Assembly (NCBI GenBank): GCA_945981915.1
Contig: CAMFRJ010000086.1
Location: forward strand, 1 to 6,008
Length of the DNA: 6,008 nucleotides
Direction of reading: 5' to 3'
Source of the DNA: an uncultured Erysipelotrichaceae bacterium
Lineage (GTDB): Bacteria > Bacillota_I > Bacilli_A > Erysipelotrichales > Coprobacillaceae
The translations under genes and the position numbers were made by a program. The notes below the pieces were generated by a model. It saw only the letters and a program-made list of their open reading frames with translations. It was not told the origin of the DNA and did no database searches. Position 1 is the stretch's first letter, and every line of letters begins with the position of its first letter. Positions 1 through 4,651 of this stretch are shown here, piece after piece.

Positions 1-6
1 ATATAA

Positions 7-12
7 TGTCAA
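7..12 (-). promoter_or_regulatory. Possible -35 box (TTGACA) of a gene beyond the window edge
   Basis: The minus strand reads TTTTGTTGACAT here, a perfect TTGACA lying about 45 bases past the terminator of the preceding operon. A matching -10 box would fall outside the window, so this cannot be confirmed. A TATAAT also occurs on the plus strand at 2-7 in the same bases, but nothing around it supports a plus-strand promoter. Confidence 0.25.
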
Positions 13-56
13 CAAAAGTCATTTGATTTCTTAAAATGCATTAAAAAAAATACAAT

Positions 57-86
57 AAAAAAACCAAACAAACTCTTTTGTTTGGT
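57..86 (-). terminator. Rho-independent terminator after the membrane-protein gene
   Basis: On the minus strand CCAAACAAA (85-77) and TTTGTTTGG (72-64) form a perfect 9-bp stem around an AGAG loop, extended by an A-T pair (86/63). A run of seven T follows at 63-57. The outermost stem base is the last base of the TGA stop codon. It ends the two-gene operon of the nitrilase-family hydrolase and the small membrane protein. Confidence 0.9.
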
Positions 87-496
87 CATAGCGACATTTT
101 CTGATTTAAAATTCTATCATATACCTTTGTTAAGATATCCAATGGAATCTGCTGAATACGTAAATAAAGAACCTTGTAGCTATAACAAAGCGCAATGAAA
201 CTTTTATATTTTTTAATAACAATATAATCCACGAAAACAAGTAGTCCCATCATCAACAATTTCATAATCAAAGAATAATGACTTATCCAAAGATAACTCA
301 TATCAGCAAATAGTAAAATATTCACTGCCAAAACAATGATAAACCCTATGATGATCATTTTTCTTCCTAAATAGTCTTTAAGCTCATCTATACATTCTTG
401 ATCATGCAAATAATAACCAATGATCTTAAAAAGTGGATTATTTTTATCAGTGATACTATTGATATGTTGTAACATACAATCTTTTTCGTTTTTCAT
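86..496 (-). CDS. Small two-helix membrane protein of unknown function
   Basis: Not recognised as a member of a named family. The protein is 136 residues from the preferred ATG at 496. It has a polar N-terminal part (about 1-45) holding several acidic and Cys/His residues. Two hydrophobic segments at about 47-64 and 76-94 look like transmembrane helices, joined by a short loop containing Trp and Tyr. A basic, Lys/Tyr-rich C-terminal tail (95-136) may be amphipathic and probably lies in the cytoplasm. No catalytic motif or signal peptide is seen. A TTG at 502 would add two residues but lies only 4 bases from the GAGG ribosome binding site, against 10 for the ATG. It starts 13 bases after the stop of the upstream nitrilase-family gene, and its ribosome binding site overlaps that stop codon, so the two are very likely co-transcribed and coupled. 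Being real is supported by the operon position and the precise terminator; its function is open. Confidence 0.75.
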   Translation of the reverse strand: MKNEKDCMLQHINSITDKNNPLFKIIGYYLHDQECIDELKDYLGRKMIIIGFIIVLAVNILLFADMSYLWISHYSLIMKLLMMGLLVFVDYIVIKKYKSFIALCYSYKVLYLRIQQIPLDILTKVYDRILNQKMSL

Positions 497-506
497 TATC
501 AATCAA

Positions 507-511
507 CCTCT
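507..511 (-). promoter_or_regulatory. Ribosome binding site overlapping the upstream stop codon
   Basis: The minus strand reads TAGAGGTTGATTGATAATG. The AGAGG overlaps the TAG stop (512-510) of the hydrolase gene and lies 10 bases before the ATG at 496. The overlap implies that ribosomes finishing the first gene help start the second. Confidence 0.6.
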
Positions 512-1283
512 ATTTTTCTTGATATAATTTCACATAAAGCTCATCTCTTCGATCCTGTTTTGTATAAAAGCCACGTCGTGAATCATCAATATCTTTTCTC
601 TCAATTTCACAATAAATATTTTCTTCTTCACAAGTTAAAGATGTAATTCTATCACCATTACTATTATAAATAACACTGTGTCCTAAATAAACTGATTTTT
701 CATCTTTTCCTACACGATTGACACCAATGATATAACATTGATTTTCAATTGCTCGTGCTTTCAAAAGCGTTAACCAATGTTCATCTCTTTGCTTTGGCCA
801 TGAAGCAATGACAATAATCACATCACAATTTTTTGAAGCGTATTGAAATATTTCAGGGAATCTCAAGTCATAACAAATAAAAGCCGTCATAGGAATCTGT
901 TTAATAAAACAACGATTGATATGATTGCCTTTTTCGTAATATTGGGCTTCCTCATGAAAAGAATGTATCTTATCATAAGATAACAATTCTTCATCACCAT
1001 CAACAATCATTAAGCGATTATAATAGCGATGATTGCGACAAACAACTAATCCAAAACAAATCACAATATGATATGTCTTAGATAAATTTTTCATAAAATA
1101 TATCGTTTCTTCTTCATGAGCAATTTTTTGGCAATTCATACTAAAACCCGTACAGGTCATTTCTGGAAAAATAATCAGATCTGTATCATTTTGTTTTGCT
1201 TGAACAATAAATTCTTCGACAGTTGCAAAATTGCTATGAATATCTTCATAAACAATATCTATTTGAGCTAGAGCAATTTTCAT
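510..1283 (-). CDS. Carbon-nitrogen hydrolase (nitrilase superfamily), omega-amidase-like
   Basis: A cytoplasmic amidase of 257 residues, the usual length for single-domain members. The Glu-Lys-Cys triad is visible: E41 in FPEM, K105 in YDKIH and C137 in FICYDLRFPE, with a further acidic pair EE at 111-112. The segments TGFSMN (45-50), SWPKQRDEHW (161-170), ARAIENQ (176-182) and GVNRVG (187-192) resemble the omega-amidase branch (Nit2 / E. coli YafV). Those enzymes hydrolyse 2-oxoglutaramate or 2-oxosuccinamate to the 2-oxo acid and ammonia, cleaning up after glutamine or asparagine transaminases. The branch assignment rests on remembered motifs; the superfamily assignment is firm. The start ATG has GAGGTG 5 bases upstream (GAGG 7 bases). 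It is the first gene of a two-gene operon with a small membrane protein, and the methionine-synthesis enzyme MetY is encoded just upstream behind a terminator. A link to methionine salvage, as for MtnU-type amidases, is possible but not shown. Confidence 0.88.
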   Translation of the reverse strand: MKIALAQIDIVYEDIHSNFATVEEFIVQAKQNDTDLIIFPEMTCTGFSMNCQKIAHEEETIYFMKNLSKTYHIVICFGLVVCRNHRYYNRLMIVDGDEELLSYDKIHSFHEEAQYYEKGNHINRCFIKQIPMTAFICYDLRFPEIFQYASKNCDVIIVIASWPKQRDEHWLTLLKARAIENQCYIIGVNRVGKDEKSVYLGHSVIYNSNGDRITSLTCEEENIYCEIERKDIDDSRRGFYTKQDRRDELYVKLYQEK

Positions 1284-1302
1284 AGATACACCTCACAATG
1301 TT

Positions 1303-1308
1303 ATTATA
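1303..1308 (-). promoter_or_regulatory. Candidate -10 box for the hydrolase/membrane-protein operon
   Basis: A perfect TATAAT on the minus strand (context TTGGCTATAATAAC), 19 bases before the ATG of the hydrolase gene. Initiation about 7 bases downstream would leave only a 12-14 base leader that still contains the GAGG site. No good -35 box is seen; the position 17 bases upstream reads CTTTTA and lies inside the preceding terminator stem. A strong terminator lies directly upstream, so a promoter in this gap is expected. Confidence 0.45.
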
Positions 1309-1317
1309 GCCAATAAT

Positions 1318-1350
1318 AAAAAAAATAAAAGATGGCTATCCATCTTTTAT
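1318..1350 (-). terminator. Rho-independent terminator of metY
   Basis: On the minus strand ATAAAAGATGG (1350-1340) pairs perfectly with CCATCTTTTAT (1335-1325) around an ATAG loop, an 11-bp stem followed by seven T (1324-1318). The whole TAA stop codon of metY (1349-1347) lies in the 5' arm. There is no T run in the plus direction, so it works one way only. Confidence 0.93.
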
Positions 1351-2624
1351 TGAATCGCTTCAAAAGCTTGTTTTAAATCTGCAATAATATCTTCTGCATC
1401 TTCAATACCCACTGACAAACGAATTAAATCAGGTGCAACACCAGCTTCTTTTAACTGTTCTTCTGACATTTGTCTATGTGTATGACTTGCAGGATGTAAT
1501 AAACATGTTTTTGCATCTGCCACATGTGTAACGATAGAAGCAAGTTTTAAACTATCCATAAATGTTTCAGCTGTATCTCTATCACCTTTTAAACCAAATG
1601 ATAAAACACCACATGTTCCATTTGGACAATATTTTTTTGCTAATTCATGATATGGGTCACTTTCTAAATCAGCATATTTAACCCATGCCACTTGTTCATG
1701 AGCTTCTAAATATTTTGCAACTGCTAAAGCATTTTCACAATGTTTCTTCATTCTTACAGCCAATGATTCTAAACCTAATGATAAATAGAAAGCATTTTGT
1801 GGAGATTGAATAGAACCTAAATCTCTCATTAATTGTGATGTCGCCTTTGTGATATATGCTAATTTCCCAAATTTTTCTGCATAAACAACACCATGATATG
1901 ATTCATCAGGTGTAGTCAATCCTGGAAATTTTTCTCTATGTGCTAGCCAATCAAAGTTTCCACTATCAACAATAGCTCCACCAACAGCAACACCATGACC
2001 ATCCATATATTTTGTTGTAGAATGAGTCACAATATCACAACCCCATTTGAATGGTTGACAATTCACTGGTGTTGCAAAAGTATTGTCAATAATTAAAGGA
2101 ACTCCATTTTTATGAGCGACTCTTGCAAATTTTTCAATATCAAAAACTTGTACTGTTGGATTTGTTATCGTTTCTCCAAAAACACATTTTGTATTGTCTC
2201 TAAATTCTTTTTGTAAATCTTCTTCAGAAATATCAGGATCAACAAAAGTACAATCAATACCCATTTTCTTCATAGTCACACCAAATAAATTATATGTACC
2301 ACCATAAATAGCTGATGAAGCAATCAAATGATCTCCTGCTTCACAAATATTAAATACAGCAAAAAAGTTAGCTGCTTGTCCAGAACTTGTCAACATTGCT
2401 GCTACGCCACCTTCCATAGCAGCAATCTTAGCAGCCACTGCATCATTCGTTGGATTTTGTAATCGTGTATAGAAATATCCAGAGTCTTCTAAATCAAATA
2501 ATCTCCCCATTTCTTCACTTGTATCATATTTAAAAGTTGTACTTTGATAAATTGGTACTTCTCTTGGTTCTCCTTTTTTTGGTTTCCATCCTTCATGGAT
2601 AGCTAATGTATCTACTTTTGCCAT
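1347..2624 (-). CDS. metY: O-acetylhomoserine aminocarboxypropyltransferase (O-acetylhomoserine sulfhydrylase)
   Basis: A cytoplasmic PLP enzyme of the Cys/Met metabolism family. It joins O-acetylhomoserine with sulfide (or methanethiol) to give homocysteine (or methionine) and acetate. The protein is 425 residues, typical for MetY. Visible features: the YFYTRLQNPT phosphate-binding segment (50-59), D180 in IIDNTFATP contacting the PLP ring, PLP lysine K205 in HSTTKYMDGHG, HPASHTHRQMSEEQL (377-391), and R402 in RLSVGIED binding the substrate carboxylate. A roughly 50-residue insertion after the PLP lysine (PGLTTPDESYHG and following) separates MetY from cystathionine synthases and lyases. An in-frame codon at 2699 would add 25 residues, but that stretch lacks family similarity, would run through the promoter, and has no ribosome binding site. 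The ATG at 2624 has AGGAGG 7 bases upstream. It is a single-gene unit with its own promoter and terminator, and no riboswitch fits in the leader. Confidence 0.97.
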   Translation of the reverse strand: MAKVDTLAIHEGWKPKKGEPREVPIYQSTTFKYDTSEEMGRLFDLEDSGYFYTRLQNPTNDAVAAKIAAMEGGVAAMLTSSGQAANFFAVFNICEAGDHLIASSAIYGGTYNLFGVTMKKMGIDCTFVDPDISEEDLQKEFRDNTKCVFGETITNPTVQVFDIEKFARVAHKNGVPLIIDNTFATPVNCQPFKWGCDIVTHSTTKYMDGHGVAVGGAIVDSGNFDWLAHREKFPGLTTPDESYHGVVYAEKFGKLAYITKATSQLMRDLGSIQSPQNAFYLSLGLESLAVRMKKHCENALAVAKYLEAHEQVAWVKYADLESDPYHELAKKYCPNGTCGVLSFGLKGDRDTAETFMDSLKLASIVTHVADAKTCLLHPASHTHRQMSEEQLKEAGVAPDLIRLSVGIEDAEDIIADLKQAFEAIQ

Positions 2625-2631
2625 TTTCTTT

Positions 2632-2638
2632 CCTCCTC
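2632..2638 (-). promoter_or_regulatory. Strong ribosome binding site that fixes the metY start
   Basis: GAGGAGG on the minus strand with 7 bases to the ATG at 2624. It decides for the 425-residue protein against the longer open frame starting at 2699. Confidence 0.88.
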
Positions 2639-2649
2639 TAACATCTACT

Positions 2650-2677
2650 ATTATAACAAAGTCTTCACATTTGAAAA
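2650..2677 (-). promoter_or_regulatory. Extended -10 promoter of metY
   Basis: The minus strand reads TTTGTTATAAT: a perfect TATAAT at 2655-2650 preceded by TGT, the TGn extended -10 element common in Gram-positive bacteria. A weak -35 match TTTTCA (2677-2672, 4 of 6 bases) lies 16 bases upstream and coincides with the U tract of the preceding terminator. Initiation near 2643 gives a leader of only about 20 bases. Confidence 0.65.
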
Positions 2678-2704
2678 GAAAAACATTGGATAGTTCCAAT
2701 GTTT
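2673..2704 (-). terminator. Rho-independent terminator of the fructokinase gene
   Basis: On the minus strand AAACATTGGA (2704-2695) pairs perfectly with TCCAATGTTT (2690-2681), a 10-bp stem with a 4-base loop, followed by TTCTTTTC. The stem takes in two bases of the TAA stop codon (2705-2703). The T run is broken by a C and the stem has only three G-C pairs, so some readthrough into metY is possible. Confidence 0.75.
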
Positions 2705-3581
2705 AATCTTCTAAAGCTGCTTTTGCAAGTGCGAGTGCACCAACAACTCCTGCATTATCTCCAAGTCCTGGATAAACAATATAATCTTTGATCTTATCAG
2801 TTGTCACTTCTTCTTTTTGAATATAACCATTTAAGAATTCTTGAGTATAACGATGAATCATAGGGAAAAGTTGTTTTTGATGCATAACACCTCCACCTAA
2901 GATAATCTTTTTAGGTGACAAAGTTAAAATATAATTTGCACAAGCTTGTCCAATATAATATGCTTCTAGATCCCATGCTGGATGGTCTTCAGGAAGTTCA
3001 TTTCCTTTTTTACCCCATCTTCTTTCAATAGCAGGTCCTGCTGCTAATCCTTCAAAACATGTTCCATGATAAGGGCAAGTTCCTTCATATTGATCATCAC
3101 TTCTGACAATCATTTTCATATGTCCCATTTCTGGATGCAATAGACCGTGTACAAGTTGTCCACCAATAATGGCACCACCACCAATACCAGTTCCAATTGT
3201 TAAGTATAAAGCACTATCTAATCCTTTCGCTGCACCAAAAGTTGCTTCTCCTAATGCTGCCCCATTGACATCTGTATCAAATCCCATAGGAATATCATAT
3301 CTTTCTTTTAATGCTCCCATAATATTATAGTTTGTCCATCCTGGTTTTGGTGTTGTTGTAATATACCCATAAGTTGGACTTTCTGGATCTGGGTCAATAG
3401 GTCCAAAGCTTCCTACTCCTAAAGCTTCAATATCCTTTCCATCAAAATATTTGAATACATTTTCCATTGTTTTTTCTGGTGTTTCTGTTGGGAATGAATG
3501 TCTATCAATGACATTTCCCATTTCATCTCCAATACATACGACAAATTTTGTTCCACCTGCTTCAATTGCTCCTAATTTCAT
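2703..3581 (-). CDS. scrK: ROK-family fructokinase
   Basis: A cytoplasmic sugar kinase that phosphorylates fructose with ATP to fructose 6-phosphate. From the ATG at 3581 it is 292 residues, the usual length. Visible: N-terminal phosphate loop GAIEAGGTKF (4-13), GSFGPIDPDPESPTYG (57-72) typical of the fructokinase branch of ROK proteins, FDTDVNGAALGE (101-112) with likely catalytic base D104, LTIGTGIGGG (127-136), substrate-binding PEMGH (150-154), and the zinc-binding set H154, C169, H172, C175 (TCPYHGTC). All key residues are present. An ATG at 3599 would add six residues (MTRRRK) but has no ribosome binding site. The ATG at 3581 has AAGGAG 7 bases upstream. A PTS EIIB gene lies just upstream behind its own terminator, so a role with imported sugars, such as fructose freed from sucrose or fructosides, is likely. 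Other hexoses such as mannose could also be accepted by this branch. Confidence 0.93.
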   Translation of the reverse strand: MKLGAIEAGGTKFVVCIGDEMGNVIDRHSFPTETPEKTMENVFKYFDGKDIEALGVGSFGPIDPDPESPTYGYITTTPKPGWTNYNIMGALKERYDIPMGFDTDVNGAALGEATFGAAKGLDSALYLTIGTGIGGGAIIGGQLVHGLLHPEMGHMKMIVRSDDQYEGTCPYHGTCFEGLAAGPAIERRWGKKGNELPEDHPAWDLEAYYIGQACANYILTLSPKKIILGGGVMHQKQLFPMIHRYTQEFLNGYIQKEEVTTDKIKDYIVYPGLGDNAGVVGALALAKAALED

Positions 3582-3588
3582 TTTTCTT

Positions 3589-3594
3589 CTCCTT
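3589..3594 (-). promoter_or_regulatory. Ribosome binding site that fixes the fructokinase start
   Basis: AAGGAG on the minus strand, 7 bases before the ATG at 3581. The alternative ATG at 3599 is preceded only by an A-rich run without such a site. Confidence 0.85.
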
Positions 3595-3615
3595 GTCATT
3601 TTTTTTCATTTTTTT

Positions 3616-3621
3616 ATTATA
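3616..3621 (-). promoter_or_regulatory. Candidate -10 box for the fructokinase gene
   Basis: A perfect TATAAT on the minus strand in a very AT-rich gap (3600-3654), 34 bases before the ATG at 3581. No convincing -35 or TGn element is seen; runs of seven or eight A on the minus strand flank it (3647-3641, 3633-3627, 3615-3609). TATAAT is easily met by chance here, so support is mainly the need for a promoter after the upstream terminator. Confidence 0.4.
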
Positions 3622-3649
3622 TATTATTTTTTTATGAAACTTTTTTTAG

Positions 3650-3674
3650 AAAAAAAGAATGATAAATCATTCTT
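3650..3674 (-). terminator. Rho-independent terminator of the PTS EIIB gene
   Basis: On the minus strand AAGAATGAT (3674-3666) pairs with ATCATTCTT (3663-3655), a 9-bp stem that closes over a very short loop (4 bases if the innermost pair stays open). It runs into a stretch of seven T (3656-3650), the first two of which are also stem bases. Two bases of the TAA stop codon (3675-3673) lie in the 5' arm. The stem is AT-rich. Confidence 0.78.
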
Positions 3675-3972
3675 ATTTATTAACAGCATCATATGCCATT
3701 TGGAATATCTTCATAGCATTAAAATTTTTGAAGTCTTCTTCACTAATTAAGATGACCGGTTTTTCTGGGTTCATATCTTTGATCTTGTCAACTGATCCTT
3801 TTAATTGTGGTTCTACCAAAACAACATCTGCCAAATCAATAGAATATTCAACCGCATGTTCAGAAGCTGACCAAACAGTCGCATCTACACGATTTCTTGA
3901 TGCTGCCTCTTTTAATTTCGTAGAGAAAAGAGTTGAAGTGACCCCCGCTAAACAACATAATAAAATCTTCAT
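3673..3972 (-). CDS. PTS sugar transporter subunit IIB, lactose/cellobiose family
   Basis: A small cytoplasmic phosphocarrier of 99 residues, slightly under the family's usual 100-105. EIIB proteins of this family take phosphate from EIIA on a cysteine and pass it to the sugar carried in by EIIC. The N-terminus KILLCCLAGVTSTL matches the family's phosphocysteine loop (C-x-A-G-M-S-T-S); C7 is the expected phosphorylated residue, with Val in place of the common Met and a second Cys at position 6. The segment DVVLVEPQLKG (49-59) corresponds to the second conserved strand and loop. The ATG has GAGGAGG 7 bases upstream. It stands alone: no EIIA or EIIC gene is in the window, the upstream neighbour is a DUF4125 gene and the downstream neighbour is fructokinase. 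Its partners must be encoded elsewhere, or it has a regulatory role. The sugar specificity cannot be told from the sequence. Confidence 0.88.
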   Translation of the reverse strand: MKILLCCLAGVTSTLFSTKLKEAASRNRVDATVWSASEHAVEYSIDLADVVLVEPQLKGSVDKIKDMNPEKPVILISEEDFKNFNAMKIFQMAYDAVNK

Positions 3973-3979
3973 GATTATA

Positions 3980-3986
3980 CCTCCTC
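3980..3986 (-). promoter_or_regulatory. Ribosome binding site of the PTS EIIB gene
   Basis: GAGGAGG on the minus strand with 7 bases to the ATG at 3972, among the strongest sites in the window. Confidence 0.85.
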
Positions 3987-4006
3987 AAATATCTTTACAT
4001 ATGCAT

Positions 4007-4015
4007 ATTTTACCA
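4007..4015 (-). promoter_or_regulatory. Extended -10 promoter of the PTS EIIB gene
   Basis: The minus strand reads TGGTAAAAT: TAAAAT (5 of 6 to consensus) preceded by TGG, an extended -10 element, 34 bases before the ATG. No clear -35 is present (pyrimidine-rich TTTTCTTTT at that distance). A 10-base palindrome ATATGCATAT (3999-4008) sits over the end of the -10 box and the expected start point and might be an operator, though palindromes this short are common by chance. Confidence 0.5.
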
Positions 4016-4055
4016 TACTTCATATCTAAAAGAAAATCTATTTTGATAAATTCAT

Positions 4056-4649
4056 CTATAATTTTTCTTCTGCTTCTTCTAAAGAAGAGTATCCATAACC
4101 CTGAACGGTTTGTTCTTGAATCAATAAAACGATATTTTGTTTTTGATGAATCATTTTTGTCAACATTTGACCATATAGATACAAGGTCTTTGGAGAATAG
4201 GTAGACAGTTCTCCTCTTAAATATGTTTCAAATGATGTCTGTTCTTTTGTATCTTCATAAGTATGGATCAGTCGAGAACGACTGGCTAATCGCGGATATT
4301 TATCATGAAATTCTTCTTTCATAGAAACCTCAATTAAACAGATAGCATCAATGATTTCTCTTGTTTCCTGACTTCTTGAAGGAAGTTGATCTTCAATAGT
4401 TTTATAATAATCATAATCTGTAGATTCCATCATATAGGCATATTTTTCCATAATTGGATTTTGGCCCCTTGCTTTTGCATCTTTGAGATCTTGTAAATAA
4501 GAGGCATTAACTTCAGGAAAAAAGACTGCAAATTGTCCTCTTCTTTGTAGGAAAAATGTTTCATAATCATCTTGGCAAGAAGCCCTTCCTCCGATATTGT
4601 GTACATCTTGAAAAAACTCCCATTCCCTTTGAATTATTTCTTCAATCAT
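4056..4649 (-). CDS. DUF4125 family protein
   Basis: Recognised as DUF4125 by its N-terminal signature: EWEFFQDVHNIGGRASCQDD (9-28), then TFFLQRRGQF (31-40), in which W10, R22, C25, Q26 and D27 look like the conserved core. A second family-like stretch EKYAYMMESTDYDYY follows at 68-82. The protein is 197 residues, near the expected length, has no signal peptide or membrane segment and is acidic and probably mostly helical, so cytoplasmic. Its biochemical function is not known to me. The ATG lies 2 bases after the stop of the DUF4037 gene, and GGAGGG (4661-4656) is inside the last codons of that gene, so the two are translationally coupled and likely to act together in equal amounts. No terminator is visible after its TAG stop, so transcripts may run on into the PTS EIIB gene 83 bases downstream. 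Confidence 0.88.
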   Translation of the reverse strand: MIEEIIQREWEFFQDVHNIGGRASCQDDYETFFLQRRGQFAVFFPEVNASYLQDLKDAKARGQNPIMEKYAYMMESTDYDYYKTIEDQLPSRSQETREIIDAICLIEVSMKEEFHDKYPRLASRSRLIHTYEDTKEQTSFETYLRGELSTYSPKTLYLYGQMLTKMIHQKQNIVLLIQEQTVQGYGYSSLEEAEEKL

Positions 4650-4651
4650 TA

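Noticed and set aside
13..56. Possible further terminator or RNA gene past the last operon
   Set aside because: Only AT-rich sequence and a short AATGCATT palindrome are present, with no stem of useful length and no open frame.
2625..2699. 25-residue N-terminal extension of MetY
   Set aside because: It would span the extended -10 promoter and the ribosome binding site, and the added residues do not look like the family. AGGAGG fixes the start at 2624.
3582..3599. Six-residue extension (MTRRRK) of the fructokinase
   Set aside because: There is no ribosome binding site before the ATG at 3599, whereas AAGGAG sits 7 bases before the ATG at 3581, and ROK fructokinases begin close to the phosphate loop.
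3563..3609. Possible leader peptide (ATG at 3609, 15 codons) before fructokinase
   Set aside because: It has no ribosome binding site, a Lys/Asn-rich translation expected from A-rich DNA, and no attenuator structure following it.
3451..3750. Plus-strand open frame of 99 codons
   Set aside because: It runs antisense to the fructokinase start, across an AT-rich gap and into the EIIB gene. Its translation is low-complexity Phe/Ile-rich and it has no ribosome binding site. It is a shadow of minus-strand genes.
3659..4204. Plus-strand open frame of 181 codons
   Set aside because: It lies antisense to the whole PTS EIIB gene and part of the DUF4125 gene, both of which have clear family motifs on the minus strand. 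No promoter or family similarity is visible for it.
4269..4284. Hairpin CAGTCG-AGAA-CGACTG inside the DUF4125 gene
   Set aside because: Six-base arms are expected several times by chance in a window of this size, and there is no T run or other signal beside it.
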